Origin: Pollenia angustigena
Lineage: Eukaryota; Arthropoda; Insecta; Diptera; Polleniidae
Direction of reading: 5' to 3'
DNA length: 64,000 nt
Assembly (NCBI GenBank): GCA_930367215.1
Contig: OV884057.1
Coordinates: 198,017,621 to 198,081,620, forward strand
Shown: piece after piece, positions 10,195 to 21,441 of the stretch
How the letters are laid out: each line of letters opens with the position of its first letter
How positions within the stretch are numbered: position 1 is the first letter of the stretch
Translations under genes and position numbers: made by a program
Notes under the pieces: model-generated
The model's input: only the letters and a program-made list of their open reading frames with translations
Database searches by the model: none
What the model was told of the DNA's origin: nothing

Positions 10195-11177
10195 CTAGAA
10201 TTTTTGTAAGAAACCATGGCAGATCGAAAGCAAAGCGAACAAGCTTCGGAACACCTTAAGAAATTAGTGCAATTGTGATAAGAAGACTGATTATATTGAA
10301 ACCTAGAACGTATGAGATCAGTAAATAAAATCTTGCAAAAAATTAATTAAATCAAGTGTGCAAAATGAGTAGGGTTTGATGCAAAAAAAATTACCTTTTT
10401 ATCGGAGTGATTTTCTATGTGAATATAAGTCAGAATATGGTAACATTTTGTATTTATTTTAAGCAAAGGAGAAATGTCTTAAAAGGTGTATTTAAATTGA
10501 ATATTTGGAATTGAACTGGAATACTTTAAGTCAATTCAGTCTTCTAAGCGAATAATTTTTTTAATCTACCTTTCAACCCAGATTCGTTTTCGATTCTATA
10601 TAAATTCAACGTTTTCAAAAATTTCAAGTAAATATTTTTTTTTTTTTTTAATATTCTAAGTTAGGCTTAAGACAATTTTTTCGCTCTGCACTGTATCTGG
10701 CAATATTATCAATTTATCACCTAAAACAATCGCATTCGTATTGCGATTTTTAAATTTGTTAAAAATATAAATATGAAAAAAATCAAATGCGTTTTAGATT
10801 TCGCCAAAATAATCGCCAACTTTTTTTAATTTCGCCAAAAAAATCGCCATGTCGCCAAACACAAAATTGCGTCGCCAATTAGGTTTATAAATCGCCACGT
10901 TTGGCGAAAAATCGCCACATCTGACAGCCCTGGTAATACGGGCAAGGTAATCAATCATAATAACTTTTTCTTTCAAATTTCTTTTTTGGTGTTTTCAAGC
11001 TCAAATTGGGAATAAAATCAACTTTATAATACTTGAATCAAGCGCATTTTGAGATTGATTCAATTTTAGTTTTACTTCAATCAATCTCATTTTCGGATTA
11101 TTTTAAGTACGAATTCGGATTAAAACAATTTTATAATTCTTTTGAGTGTATGTAGAAAAAACATACAAAGCACAATC

Positions 11178-11440
11178 GAACAAGCGAATAAACTAGCAGA
11201 CGTCATTAGAAAACAATATTGTTGCACACTTTTCATTGATATTTCCTAAGCTTTTGATGAAGTCTGGCATAAAAGCTTGATACATAAATTGAAGCTAAAT
11301 TAGCCCGTAAACTCACACAACCTGTTAGAAAATTATTTAAGCGGCCGAAAGTTTTAATATTTGAATATGGCGAAAAACAGTTTTTACACAAAGCTAAGAA
11401 ATGCTGAGTACTACAGTTTCGGATTCGGCGCAACCTTAAC
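11178..11440 (+). pseudogene. Decayed Jockey-type RT fragment (block A region)
   Basis: The plus-strand frame reads NKLADVIRKQYCCTLFIDIS, a stop, then AFDEVWHKSLIHKLKLN, a second stop, and PVNSHNLLENYLSGRKF. This is the RT palm block with the first catalytic Asp (FIDIS-x-AFDEVWH) and the following LIHKL region of Jockey-clade elements. At least three in-frame stops show long decay. The fragment at 44008-44900 shares the words LHKLKLN and LPVNTHKLLES, so the two may belong to one family. Ends are approximate. Confidence 0.65.
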
Positions 11441-11924
11441 CCTTATGAAAGTCCTAGAGTTTAAAAAAAAAATAAATATGAAAAAAGTATTTTTCCATGA
11501 ATCTGAGAATTAAATGAACGCTATTCGATAAAAAAAATTCTGGCGCCCCACCATAATACATAGATATAATTAGCAATATGCCAAAATCGACATTTTGCGA
11601 AAAAGTACAGTTTTTATTGTTGAAATGGTTTTTTTGGGACTTCAACAGCAACTTTTGCTATGCGACTTTTTCATAATACCGTAATTTAAAAAATTACCCT
11701 TTTTTTTGATTATTAAAGAAAATCAAAATGTTTACCTTTAAATTTCAAGAATTGGACCAAATGATGTTTGGCAATTTTGTACAAAATCCTTTAGCGATTA
11801 TTTTTGCTGAACAAATGAACTCATAATATTTGCAAATAACACTTTTATATTCAGCAATAAAAAAGGTTTTGTGGACAACACGATATTTAACATCACGGTA
11901 TAGAGTGGGGGCAAGGTATCAAAT
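11441..11924. other. No gene recognised
   Basis: AT-rich spacer between two RT fragments. No frame, terminal repeat or RNA feature is supported. Confidence 0.4.
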
Positions 11925-12600
11925 CCGAAGTTCTGTAGGTTGCTCTTTAATAATTCTAAGTCTATTGATGTGGTCTACACAGGATTTTTGGACCGAAAGC
12001 CAGCATGTTCGGGCCCTAGATCCCTAAGTACACTGTGGGATATTCTTAGATAAATGTTTTGCGCTATAATCCTTTTTACTGCACTAATTTTTTTTTTTAT
12101 TTTTTTTTTTTTTTAATTCCCTATGCTAATCCCCGCGAAGCTTGACGCTTGTCTGCAGGAAAGAAACCAGAGTCTCTGGCGGGAATCGAACCCGCAACCC
12201 CAGGGTTGATAGACTAGCTCACTACTAGCTAGCCTACCGGGGCACTCCAATGATGCTTATGCCTCGCCAGTTCTTGCAGTTTGTCAGGTCACCCTTTTTG
12301 GGGATATTTATCATAAAATCTTCTTTTTAATTGAAATCAAGTTCATGTGTGAGCCAGAAGTTTTAGATAAGGAACAGCAATATGTTCCTTGTAGTATGGG
12401 GGTCGGCTTTAAGCATCTCGCGCGATATGATGTCGGCTGCAGTAGCCTTATTCGCTTTGAGGTGATTTGCAGCATCCATAACTTCTGCGATATCTGGGCA
12501 TTCAATGGAGATATCATGCCTTATTTCGTGGGAAACGCAGGTGCATATGTTTTGGTATTCAAAAGTTGTTACCGAAAGCATATCTTCCACAGATGTTCTG
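11925..12600 (-). pseudogene. Decayed non-LTR RT (N-terminal half), split by a SINE
   Basis: Minus strand. From about 12560 the frame reads PDIAEVMDAANHLKANKATA, then SREMLKADPHT, and after a frame change INIPKKGDLTNCKNWRGISI. These are the finger blocks of a non-LTR reverse transcriptase, of the type whose C-terminal half ends in WIGHILRR. The SINE follows (12086-12241). Beyond it the gene continues as VLRDLGPEHAGFRSKNPV and then DHINRLRIIKEQPTELR, the block before the first catalytic Asp, before decaying near 11925. Several stops and frame changes are present. The fragment at 49402-50243 is the complementary C-terminal part of a similar element. The clade is probably RTE- or Proto2-like; I am not certain. 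Confidence 0.7.
12086..12241 (-). mobile_element. tRNA-derived SINE, 5-bp TSD GCACT
   Basis: On the minus strand the element starts CCCGGTAGGCTAGCTAGTAG. Its RNA polymerase III A-box-like word (about 12225-12236) is followed by a perfect B box GGTTCGATTCC (12182-12192). A short tRNA-unrelated body follows (CCAGAGACTCTGG, CTGCAGACAAGCG), and then an A-rich tail seen as long T runs at 12090-12115. GCACT flanks both sides (12081-12085 and 12242-12246). It is inserted inside the RT relic described for 11925-12600. It is not a functional tRNA gene: the body runs into a tail and the anticodon arm is degenerate. Confidence 0.85.
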
Positions 12601-12740
12601 AACTCCTTCGGCTTCTAAATAATGAATAATTAATGAATAATTAATTTCAGTAGCATTAATGTCCATTTTTTTTAATACTCTATTTTTTAAATGAATTAAT
12701 ACAATTTTCCGAAAAAAGTCTTTAATGTTTTTTTTTTATA

Positions 12741-13227
12741 CACCCAGAGAAAAAACATGTTTAAATATGGTCACCTCCAATAATACAATGTTTGAAGAAA
12801 ATTTTAACCACATTATGTTTAATTTAACTATATAATTGTCAATGACAACCATATTATGGTAAAAATAGTCCTCCATCAAGAAGCCACAACCATAATATGT
12901 TTGCCTCCGAACACATTATGGTTAATAATAACTAAAATATGTTTAACACTTATAATAGCATGGTTGGTTTTCAACCATAGCATGTTGCTCTTGAAAAAGA
13001 GGAAAATACTTTTGTCAATTTAAAAACAAATTATTGTCATATTTAACCATAACATGTTTAGAGGCAACCATAATATGGTTGTGGCTTCTTGATAGGGGAC
13101 TAATTTAACCATAACATGGTTGTCGGTGACAAAAATATGGTTAAATTAAACATAATATCGTTAAAATTTTCTTTAAACATAGTATTGTTGGAGGTGACCA
13201 TATTTAAACATGTTTTTTCTCTGCGTG
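12741..13227. mobile_element. 487-bp long-armed TA-flanked MITE, intact copy
   Basis: The left end CACCCAGAGAAAAAACATG pairs with the right end CATGTTTTTTCTCTGCGTG. TA flanks at 12739-12740 and 13228-13229. The arms are nearly complementary for over 200 bases, rich in AACCATAATATGG and ACAACCATATTATGG words. There is no coding capacity. A second, interrupted copy occupies 16348-18480 and confirms the boundaries. Confidence 0.9.
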
Positions 13228-13229
13228 TA

Positions 13230-16200
13230 CGGCACAGATTGGGCTGAATAATAAGCCTTGAAAGTCAACATAGTTGTTGATGACTATAATGTCTAAAATT
13301 CTACGGTGCTGCTTGAAGATTACATTCCTACTTCAAAAGTTATATGTGAGTGAAAATGAAAAGAACGCATTTTTTTAATTTTTTCTTTTTTTTAACATTT
13401 CCCTAATTTTCTTGTAAACGAAAAATGCGATCGTCACGCACCTACGCAGAATTTTAGATTTTGAAGTAATTAACTACTGTGTTGAATGGCAATACATAAT
13501 ATTCAGCACAATTTGTGCCGCGGTAAATGTTAACAGTAGGATTTTTTTCCAAGTTTTGATGTTGCCATTTTTCTCTCAGTGTATTATTACAAAAATATCT
13601 AAAATCGGAAGATTACAACCCAAACTAACTATCCAGTAAATAAAAATATTGATTTTGTGGCTGTTAACATAATGCGTTAAATTCATAAAAAGTTAAAAAA
13701 AAATCCAAGTTTTAAAGCCCACCCTAAATTCCCGTTTAAGGACAAGGGAAACTCTAATAAGCAATTAAGGCAGCTGACTCTACCCCCGAAGCATTAATAA
13801 TCATTCGGCATTCATAGCTTGAAATTGAAAAAGTACATTTGTTGGCATATTGCTAAATATAATGCAAACAAAACAATTTTTTATTTTAAAAATTGATCAT
13901 TAATAAAATTTTGTTTGTCGTGCTTAATTCCCAATTTTTATTCTTGTTGGAGCATAAGCTGTTTCTTTGTGCATGCCACTGGTTGCTTAGGCCAGCTCAT
14001 CAGGAAACATTCTCCCAATAAAATTTAGGAAAGCGAAAGTTATTAGCAAATAACTCTGCAGAGTGAATGAGAATTGCAAACAATCAAAAAGTCTTATTTG
14101 CAAATATATCAAAGCTTAAACAAAAAACTTATTTAAATTTTTAAATCTACCCAATGCCAATTTATGACGAAAAAAATGAAAGAAGAATATTTTTAATATC
14201 ATCTGCAAATTCTCAGTAGTTGTATTTAAAATTATCATAATCTAAAAAGTTTAAATTTATCTTTAATGACATGAATTTTTAGTATTATAAAGTTTTTATA
14301 AATTTGTTTCGCACCATATTTTTCGCAGTTACTAATTCAATGCCAAAATATAAAAATAATTAGTAGTTTGAATTCCTTTTAAATGCAAATGACGACTACA
14401 ATGTAAACAAATTATTAAGAACACTTGTGAATTAATGATTATTTAGCCAAAAAAATTCACTAATTTATCAAAATGCTATTTATGGCATTTTGCGAACTTG
14501 TGACTTTGGCTTTCGATGAAGACTTAAACCGACATTTACCCGTAACTGTCAGACTGTGGCGGCGTTTTGTTAAATGTACACAATACACATCATTTCAGTA
14601 ACGATTTCAGGTTTGATGTATAAAGAAATATGAAATTAATTGTTGGTTTTGGAAACAATTATCAAGAAAAAAATGCAAATAAAAAAAAAGAAATACTATT
14701 AGCAAGGTAAAAGAGTTATTGTGTAATGAATAAGTGGGATTTATGGGATCTTAGTGCACTAATATTATGAATAAAAGTTTAGATCTTACCTCTCGGATTA
14801 ACTAACTGTCAAATGAATTTAAAAGCCTTAACGCAACAAAGTATTCAAAAAACCCGACCTGATTATAGAAAACCAATAGAAATGAAAGATCAATTTAAAA
14901 TCCTAAATCAAATGTCAGCATAGCTTAACTCTATAATTACACTTCTTGATCGATTATGTTTATTTAGAGTAAAATGTATAATCTCTTCTTCTTTTTCGTA
15001 TAAATGAAATAGGTCACTTTTTCGCTTCCCACCTTCCCTTCCTATTGTATTCCATACCACCATCTGCAAAAAAAAACCAGTCAGTAATTCTCCCACTATT
15101 CGTAAGTACTTGGAACAGACATCATTCATAAACAATTTAATTACTTTGTTGCATGAGTTCGGGTTAAACAAAACAAAAAACAAAACTGTTGGAGCAGAGT
15201 CCCAAAAAAAAAACAACAATGATACAAAATTATTATATGCTTTGCCGTAATAATAATCCTTCTTAGGAATTGCAGTCAGCGTTGATTTTGCTTTTATTTA
15301 ACCAGTCTGTTAATTTTATTATACCCTATTCGAATAGAAGTACGGAGTATAATATGCCTTAAAGCTTATGGTGGTAACACATCTTTTTTCCTATACCGTT
15401 TCGCTAGAGGTTATGCGTATACAAACAAGTGCAGCCATAGCCTCTAACTAATCTACTTATTAGTTTGCAGATGTCTTAAAGATTGCGGACAATCAACGCC
15501 TTATCTGAATTGAAAGAGAACAGAATCTTTCTGAGAGTATCATAGCTCTTCTGCAGGTTATTTAATATTTTGTTTTAGATATTTTCAATGCGAGAAGATC
15601 TCACCAAATTTACAAAACATGTTTACAGGGGTCTAATCATCGCATACGATATCGAGCAAAATTTATCGAACTTTTTTATTTTGGTATCATAACATTCGAT
15701 ATCGGATGAAATGTACTGTAATTTAAGTTGAAAGTTATTGCATCTCTTGAGTTTTCACTCGATACGTCAGTGTCTAGTACGCAGAAAAATACGATAGTTT
15801 TCTTGATACGAAAGTTTATTCGAAAAAGAACAAATTAATATTACGATAGTCTCTGAAACTCATTTGACCTAAAGGAATTAGTTTTAAATCAATGGTTATT
15901 TACTTTATGATTCCAAGGGCCCTTGAGTTAGAGCTTGTGGACGTTGGGTCATTTAAATCAAACCATTCTTAATGTGTGATTTACGTAAAGACTATCTTCA
16001 AGTTGCTAAGAATTAAATCGAAATCTAATAATTTCATCATTATACTGTCCAGCTAGAAGGCCAATATTTTATATATTAAAAACCACTAGGCCCCTGTTTT
16101 CTGGCTCCTGGTGATTATAACGCTTAACATAGCTACTGCAAGTCACTACTAATAACAACAAGGGCTCGAGATTCATTTGATACAATTCCTAGATCAATTG

Positions 16201-16347
16201 CTAGAGAATTTCTATGAAAACACTTAGTTTCGTACTTTCATAAAGTTCTATACGAACGATTGCGTTCTACATCGATTTTTGCGTGGCTAAAAACTAAACG
16301 ATAGAAACGATTTGTGCAGATACTTTACCTGAATTATCAGATGCACA
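13230..16347. other. 3.1 kb without a recognised gene
   Basis: AT-rich sequence. The longest frame, minus strand 14908-15219 (103 codons), has no recognisable motif and contains low-complexity runs, so I do not call it. I find no RT, transposase, tRNA or clear terminal-repeat signature. This could be host intergenic or intronic DNA, but nothing in it proves that. Confidence 0.45.
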
Positions 16348-16553
16348 CACCCAAAGAAAAAACATGTTTAAATATAGTCACCTCCAACAAAATTTTTTTT
16401 CGAAGAAAAATTAAAGCATATTTTGTTTAATTTAACCATTTTATTGTCACTGACAACCATTTTATGGCTAAATTAGTCTTCCATCAAGAAGCCACAACCA
16501 TATTATGGTTGCCTCCAAACATGTTATGGTTAATAATAACTAAAATATGTTTA

Positions 16554-17403
16554 AAGCTAAGATCCCACTATCGGCGCAATGTACCAATTTTTGTCGTATT
16601 TCATGTGCTGATAGTGGGAACGGTCAACATTTTTGAATATGCGACAATCTGTGCCGAAATTGTGCTGACTGTGGATATTCAAAATTAACTATGATGCGCC
16701 GATAATGTGAACACTCTTTTGCACAATGTGGAGCAATCAAATTACTTAATATGTACCGATTTTTATCGGCCACTTGCGCGCCGATAACAGTCGCCAATCA
16801 GCGCCGAAACAAGGGATGGCAAAACGAAATTTTTAAATTGCACCAACTGGCTAAAAAAAAATTTACTTTTTTGAGCTTAATTGTACCAAAATACATTTGT
16901 TTTATCTATAATTTATGTATTTAAAAGTTAAATAGTACATTTCTACTGTTTAATGAAAGAAAACAATTCGCCTTCACCACAAAACATTGCAGTTGTATCG
17001 ATCTTGCCGTCCCTGGCTTGTAAACATCTTTTTACAAAACAACAATTACAAAAAAAAGAACAAGTGCAGTAAGTTTGAATAAAATTGTATACATTTTTTA
17101 TTATATATAAAAATATTATTTAAAATTGTTAGGAAACTTAATGGAATATTCAGACGGAATTTTGCGAATTTCTAAGGTAAAATTATATCTGCCAACAAGC
17201 AAATAAACAAAAACATATGATTTAATTTGCCCAAATAGCACGATAGTGTGAGTTTTGGCCGATATGAACCGAAAACAATTGTCACAATGTGCGACGATAA
17301 TAAATAAAGAATAAATTGTGCAATATTTTAATATGTACGCCGTATAGCACGATAAAAATCGTCACAGATTGTGCTATTTGAGCCGATAGTGGGATCTTAG
17401 CTT
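16554..17403. mobile_element. 850-bp TIR element nested in the MITE
   Basis: Perfect inverted ends AAGCTAAGATCCCACTATCG continue through GC to 22 bases. TA is on both sides (16552-16553 and 17404-17405). Just inside the ends, words of the type GCGCAATGT, GTGCCGAAATTGTGC and GCCGATAGTG recur on both strands. The uninterrupted MITE copy at 12741-13227 shows the empty site. There is no transposase frame, so it is non-autonomous. The superfamily is not determined; a TA duplication is compatible with Tc1/mariner. Confidence 0.85.
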
Positions 17404-17605
17404 TAGACGTATTATAGCATGGTTAGTTTTCAACAATAGCATGTTGCTCTTACAAAAGAGGAAAATACTATTGGAAAATTAAACATATTATTGTCATATT
17501 TTACCAGAACATGTTTAGAGGCAACCAAAATTTTGTTGTGGCTTCTTTATAGAGGACTAATTTAACCATAATATGGTTTTCGGCAAAAATAATATGGTTA
17601 AATTA

Positions 17606-18395
17606 TTTTATTTTTATTTGTTTATTTTTGGAAGTGACAACAAGCCCTTATATAAAATTCATAATATATACATATATTGTTAAGTTATACGTACATACAT
17701 ACTTAAACTTAAACTAACCCTCCCCACAAAGATACAATGAATAAAAATGTACGTTTATAATAACAATTTACAATATATAAAGCTTATGGTTGGTAATGTA
17801 ATGTAAATAAGCGTATTTACTTAAAAGATCTCTAATAAAATTTTTTAAAATTTTGCCACTGAGTTTGAAAATCGTCTTTCCCGATATGGTATGAAATGAT
17901 TCCATAATCGTGTAGCGCGTATTACAAATGATCTATTCTTTATAAGGGATGAATGAACAGGCATCATTAAAGAATTTGTTCTAGATGAGTTGCTAAAAAT
18001 GAATCTTTCCGCTAGATATTCAGGACTACCACTTTTAATGATTTTATAAAACATTAGCATAATCCTTTTCGATACAAAATGATTGAAATTACAGCCTAAT
18101 AACTTTTTAGTATATGAGGATACATGATCACGAAGCCTAAGTCCAAAAATAAACCTTACAACTCTATGGAAGCAAAGTCTCAGCTTATTAAGATTGCTTT
18201 GCGATGTACCTGAGTAAAATTCAATGCCACCCAAAAATAAAGGCATACACAGAGCTAAAGCAACTTTCTTTCTTATTAAAAAAGGAAGAAAGTATCCTAA
18301 TGAATACAATCTTCTTAATGTGCCTACCACCCTGGAAAATATATAATTAATGTGCATATTAAAATCTAGTCTAGAATCCAAAAAGAAGCCTAATG
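17606..18395 (-). mobile_element. LINE C: 5'-truncated LINE nested in the MITE
   Basis: It inserted in minus orientation. Its 3' end is an (ATTT/AAAT)-type tail at 17606-17635, and its 5' end stops within the RT C-terminal region. AAATTA occurs on both sides (17600-17605 and 18396-18401) as a probable target duplication. The intact MITE copy shows the interrupted word. The body matches the LINE A family in motif layout. Confidence 0.85.
17845..18391 (-). pseudogene. LINE C RT C-terminal fragment
   Basis: About 180 open codons on the minus strand. They begin at the truncation point as ISLGFFLDSRLDFNMHINYI and pass through RRLYSLGYFLPFLIRKKV, MPLFLGGIEFYSG, FIFGLRLRDHVSSY and SPEYLAERF. The end is RSFVIRATRLWNHF, the usual arginine-x-x-x-x-trp region at the C-terminus of Jockey/CR1-type ORF2. 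It lacks the whole catalytic palm and the endonuclease because of 5' truncation, so it never had a start codon here. The frame has no internal stop, which suggests a fairly young insertion. LINE A has the equivalent segments in the same order, with many differences. Confidence 0.85.
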
Positions 18396-18692
18396 AAATT
18401 AAACAAAATATGTTTAAAATTTTCTTTAAAAATAGTTTTGTTGGAGGTGACCATATTTTAACATATTTTATCTATACGTGCTCACTATAGTGTACTATAA
18501 TGAACCCTAAAAAAAATTGTTTCCCCATATGATTATCGAGCTTCAGCTGGCTGGGGAAAATCCAAAAGATATATCATGGAAAATATATCACTATGAACGC
18601 CACAAGATATATATTTGTGGTTTATAATTGACCACATTACTCTTATAAGGCACGCTGTCGAAAGAGGTTAACATTTACCGTAGTTATTTACT

Positions 18693-18828
18693 CCGTGTTT
18701 TTAACGATTTCGAACGTTAACGTTCGCATAGAAAATTAAATGTAAAACAAAAACAAAATTCTAAAATTTGTTTTTGTTGTAAATGTTATTTTCTATGCGA
18801 ACGTTAATGTTCGAAATCGATGAACAGG
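18693..18828. mobile_element. Foldback element with nested palindromes, copy 1
   Basis: The arms run GATTTCGAACGTTAACGTTC then GCATAGAAAATTAAAT, with AACAAAAACAAA at the inner end, and the complement follows after a very short centre. The word CGAACGTTAACGTTCG is itself a perfect 16-bp palindrome within the left arm. The right terminus reads GATGAACAGG. A second copy is at 53962-54104. I see no target duplication. Confidence 0.75.
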
Positions 18829-20015
18829 CTGTTATTCCCTTGAGATGAAGACAAGATTTTACTTTGTTTTTGGAAATACCGGGAAATTTTTGTAAAAATT
18901 AATAAAAAAAAAAGTTAAAATTCGCTATTCGAATTTTGCTCACATTCAGACATTTGAAAATTGTTCAGTGTTTTTGCGGTGATTCCTCGTTTTAGCTTTA
19001 AATACAATACACCAACAATTGATCGTAGCACCTTTGCATTAAACAATCTCTATAAAAAAAGTCTCTTTCTCTTTCCTAATGATAGTGTAGTGTATCACGT
19101 GTTAGACTTGGCCCAGACTATGATTTAGCTTTCAAAGAGTTTAAAGAACGAATTCATATTTCATTTAGATGAATTTAAGAAAACATACAGACCCTCAAAT
19201 CATTGACCATTTAAACGTCAGTGTCAAGGTGTGTGATTGTTTTTTTTGTTTTTTTTTTTTTTTTTTTAACATTGTATTTATGCAATGATTTTATTTAATC
19301 TTTGTTGCTTTTTCTGTGTGTCTGAATTTCATGCATGTTTTGATTAGTTTTAAGTACAAAGTAATTTCAGTTTTGCCTCGTTGTTGTTTCAAAATTATTC
19401 AGAATCAATCTCTTGTCGGTATAAGTTTTTTAAGTGATTTTTATTTTACCGCCAAAATTCAAAAAAAAAAAAAATGAGAAAAGGGTAAAAAGAATCCAAA
19501 TATGACAGTACTTCATTAATCTTTTGTGTCGTAGGGAGTTAATTTGCCAAAAACTACAAGCGAATTAATGAAAAATTTATATATTTTTTTTTTTTATGAG
19601 AAATTTGGGTAATTTCAAAATTCGTACACAAAATGTTCTTGATGGATAAAGTAAATGTGAACTTGTGAGTATTTCTACGAAATGATAATCATTTAATAAA
19701 ATTTTATTTAAAGATTTATCTTAAATTATTTGAAGGTAAAGAATATTGTTAATTAATTAAACAAAAAGTACGCATGAGCAGAGAATTTTAAATTTAGTTA
19801 ATTGTTTTAATGCTCGCAGATATTTACCGAATAAATGCGATATCAATGTAAAATCTATTTTTAGTTTTTTTTTTTTAAATTCGATTAAATTTATTTTTTT
19901 TTTAGTGATTATCTTCTAAAACTTACATTAGGAATTAATAACCTCATTTTAAAATGGAACTGGATTTTATGAAAAACAAAACAAGTCCTTCTAATATATT
20001 AAAAAAATATGAAAA
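18829..20015. other. No gene recognised
   Basis: AT-rich sequence with long T runs near 19240-19270 and other homopolymer tracts. No frame or terminal repeat is supported. Confidence 0.4.
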
Positions 20016-21441
20016 AACAAGTTAGAGTGCTATATTCGGCTGTGCCGAATCTTTGATACCCTCCACCGACACTTCGAATGTTTTAGGAGTAATATCTGTA
20101 TGATGTCTATTTATTATTATAATCTTTGTAAAAACAGACATCTGCATTAAAATTTGTTGCGGTTTAGACCTACATATATAAAATTATTGATCGACAATCA
20201 GAATCAATTTTAAAAAGTTTGAGTAGAATATCAGTTTAAGCTGAACTAAAATGATTTTCAAGGGAACAAATTATATAAAAGCCATGGTAAGCTATAAACC
20301 AATCATCCCAAATTCTGCAGAACGATTTCTGGTATTAAAAAACATAAATTTCAATACAGCGGTGCAATTAGTTTAAGCGTTTGCAGTGAATTTCAGAAGG
20401 TTGCTAAAATGGAATCTAAGGCAAATTATGGACCGTATATCACAAAATTGCATAACATTTTTTCTGGCCATATGAAGCTAAACTGGAAGAAAGTTTACCG
20501 CGTATTTAATTATTTTACCAGAGTGGGCTTTATGTGGGGCCTAGGGTAAATTATGAACTGATCTTCACGAAATTTCACAGTCTTATTTTTAGTCCTGTAA
20601 AACTTATATGGTCCAAATTTTGTTAGGATAGCCTTATTTTTTACGTATTTAGGTTTACTAAGCTGTTTTCCGGGAGTAAGGTTTATATGGGGCCTATGGT
20701 AAATGATGGACCGTTCTTCACGAAATTTCACAGTCATATTTCTAGTTCTAAAAAATTTTGATGTACCAAATTTTGTTATGATGGCATTATTTTTTACGGA
20801 TTTAGGCGTACTAAACTGTTTTCTGGAAGTAGGTTTTATATGGGGCCTATGGTAAATTTTGGACCGATCTTCACGAAACTTAATAGTTTCATTTCTAGTC
20901 CTAATTAACTGTGACGTGCCAAAATTTGTTATGATAGCATTGTTAGTTAGGGTTTAAGGCTTACTATACTGTTTTTCGGGAGTAGGGCTTATATGGGGCC
21001 TAGGGCAAATCATGGACGGATCTTCAACAGATTTAACAGCGTGATTTCCAGTTATATAAAACGAACTGTTGCGAAATCTTATATCATTCTGTTCATTTTT
21101 CCACCATTTATGTTAGTTTTTGTAACAAAATTATAAATTTTTTTTAGGTGGTGGTTCCACATTTTGATTCATAGCTCAGATCCTATTGAACCGATTTTAA
21201 TGGATTTCAATCCCAAACTGCCTAGGATAACTACAAGCAATTTGACATCAAGTTTGTTTATTTTTTTTTGAGTTTTTCGAATGTGAGCGTGTTTTCAACA
21301 GACGGACAGACAGACGGACATGGCTAAATTGACTTAAAATTACTCAAGGACCCAGAATATATATACGTTACAGGGTCTGAGATGAATAATAAAAAAGTTT
21401 CACACGGAATGACAAACTTAATATACCCACTTCACAACGAT
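20016..21441 (+). repeat. Unclassified dispersed repeat R, copy 1
   Basis: It opens GAGTGCTATATTCGGCTGTG then CCGAATCTTTGATACCCTCC, containing the hairpin ATTCGGC-TGT-GCCGAAT. Several diverged internal units of the type TTATATGGGGCCTAGGGTAA and GATCTTCACGAAATTTCACA follow. The end carries CAGACGGACAGACAGACGG, GACCCAGAATATATATACG and GGAATGACAAACTTAATATA. Other copies are at 21789, 24411 (minus), 33151, 39590 (minus), 48206 (minus) and 61815 (minus). No coding frame is conserved. The class is unknown. Confidence 0.7.
20510..21030. repeat. Degenerate internal units within repeat R copy 1
   Basis: A unit of about 150-160 bases recurs about three to four times. It contains a TTTATATGGGGCCTAKGGTA word, then GATCTTCACGAAATTTCACA, a phrase like ATTTCTAGTCCTA, then TTTTTTACGTATTTAGGTTTACT. 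The minus-strand frame at 20510-20737 simply reads through two of these units (its motif pattern repeats), so it is not a gene. Confidence 0.7.

Larger units (their letters stand above)
7290..10300 (-). mobile_element. LINE B: near full-length, internally deleted Jockey/CR1-type LINE
   Basis: On the minus strand the order is ORF1 remnant (9697-10194), endonuclease (8559-9467), a deletion junction (about 8440-8510), RT C-terminal half (7511 upward), a 3' UTR, and an A-rich tail read as AAATAAATAAAAAAATAAA at 7290-7315. The 5' edge is uncertain (10200-10400). It lies wholly inside the hAT-like element with GTAATACG duplication. Confidence 0.8.
7010..10932. mobile_element. 3.9-kb hAT-like element, 8-bp TSD GTAATACG
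   Basis: The left end CAGGGCTGTGAGA and the inverted right end TGACAGCCCTG pair. GTAATACG is duplicated at 7002-7009 and 10933-10940. Many copies of TCGCCAA or AATCGCCA lie within 150 bases of each end (at least eight on the right), a subterminal arrangement typical of hAT transposase binding sites. No hAT transposase is left; most of the interior is LINE B. It is therefore a defective element enlarged by a later LINE insertion. Confidence 0.9.
16348..18480. mobile_element. Second copy of the CACCCARAG MITE, split by two insertions
   Basis: The left end CACCCAAAGAAAAAACATG and the right end TTGGAGGTGACCATATTTTA match the intact copy at 12741-13227. The MITE sequence breaks at 16553 and resumes at 17406. 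It breaks again at 17605 and resumes at 18396. Flanks here are CA/CT rather than TA, so this site has mutated. The intact copy serves as the empty-site reference for both insertions. Confidence 0.85.

Noticed and set aside
12086..12241. A functional tRNA gene on the minus strand
   Set aside because: A and B boxes are present, but the 5' region and anticodon arm do not fold into a proper tRNA. An unrelated body, an A-tail and a TSD show a SINE.
14908..15219. 103-codon minus-strand frame as a host gene
   Set aside because: No recognisable motif, low-complexity stretches and no support from splice or composition signals. Length is within chance for this region.
15776..16287. Inverted-repeat element (ACGCAGAAAAATACGATAG against ACGCAAAAATCGATG)
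   Set aside because: Similarity is too short and interrupted to separate from chance in AT-rich DNA; no TSD.
20510..20737. Open frame with repeated KFREE/RPHI words
   Set aside because: It reads through degenerate units of dispersed repeat R; the periodicity is that of the DNA.
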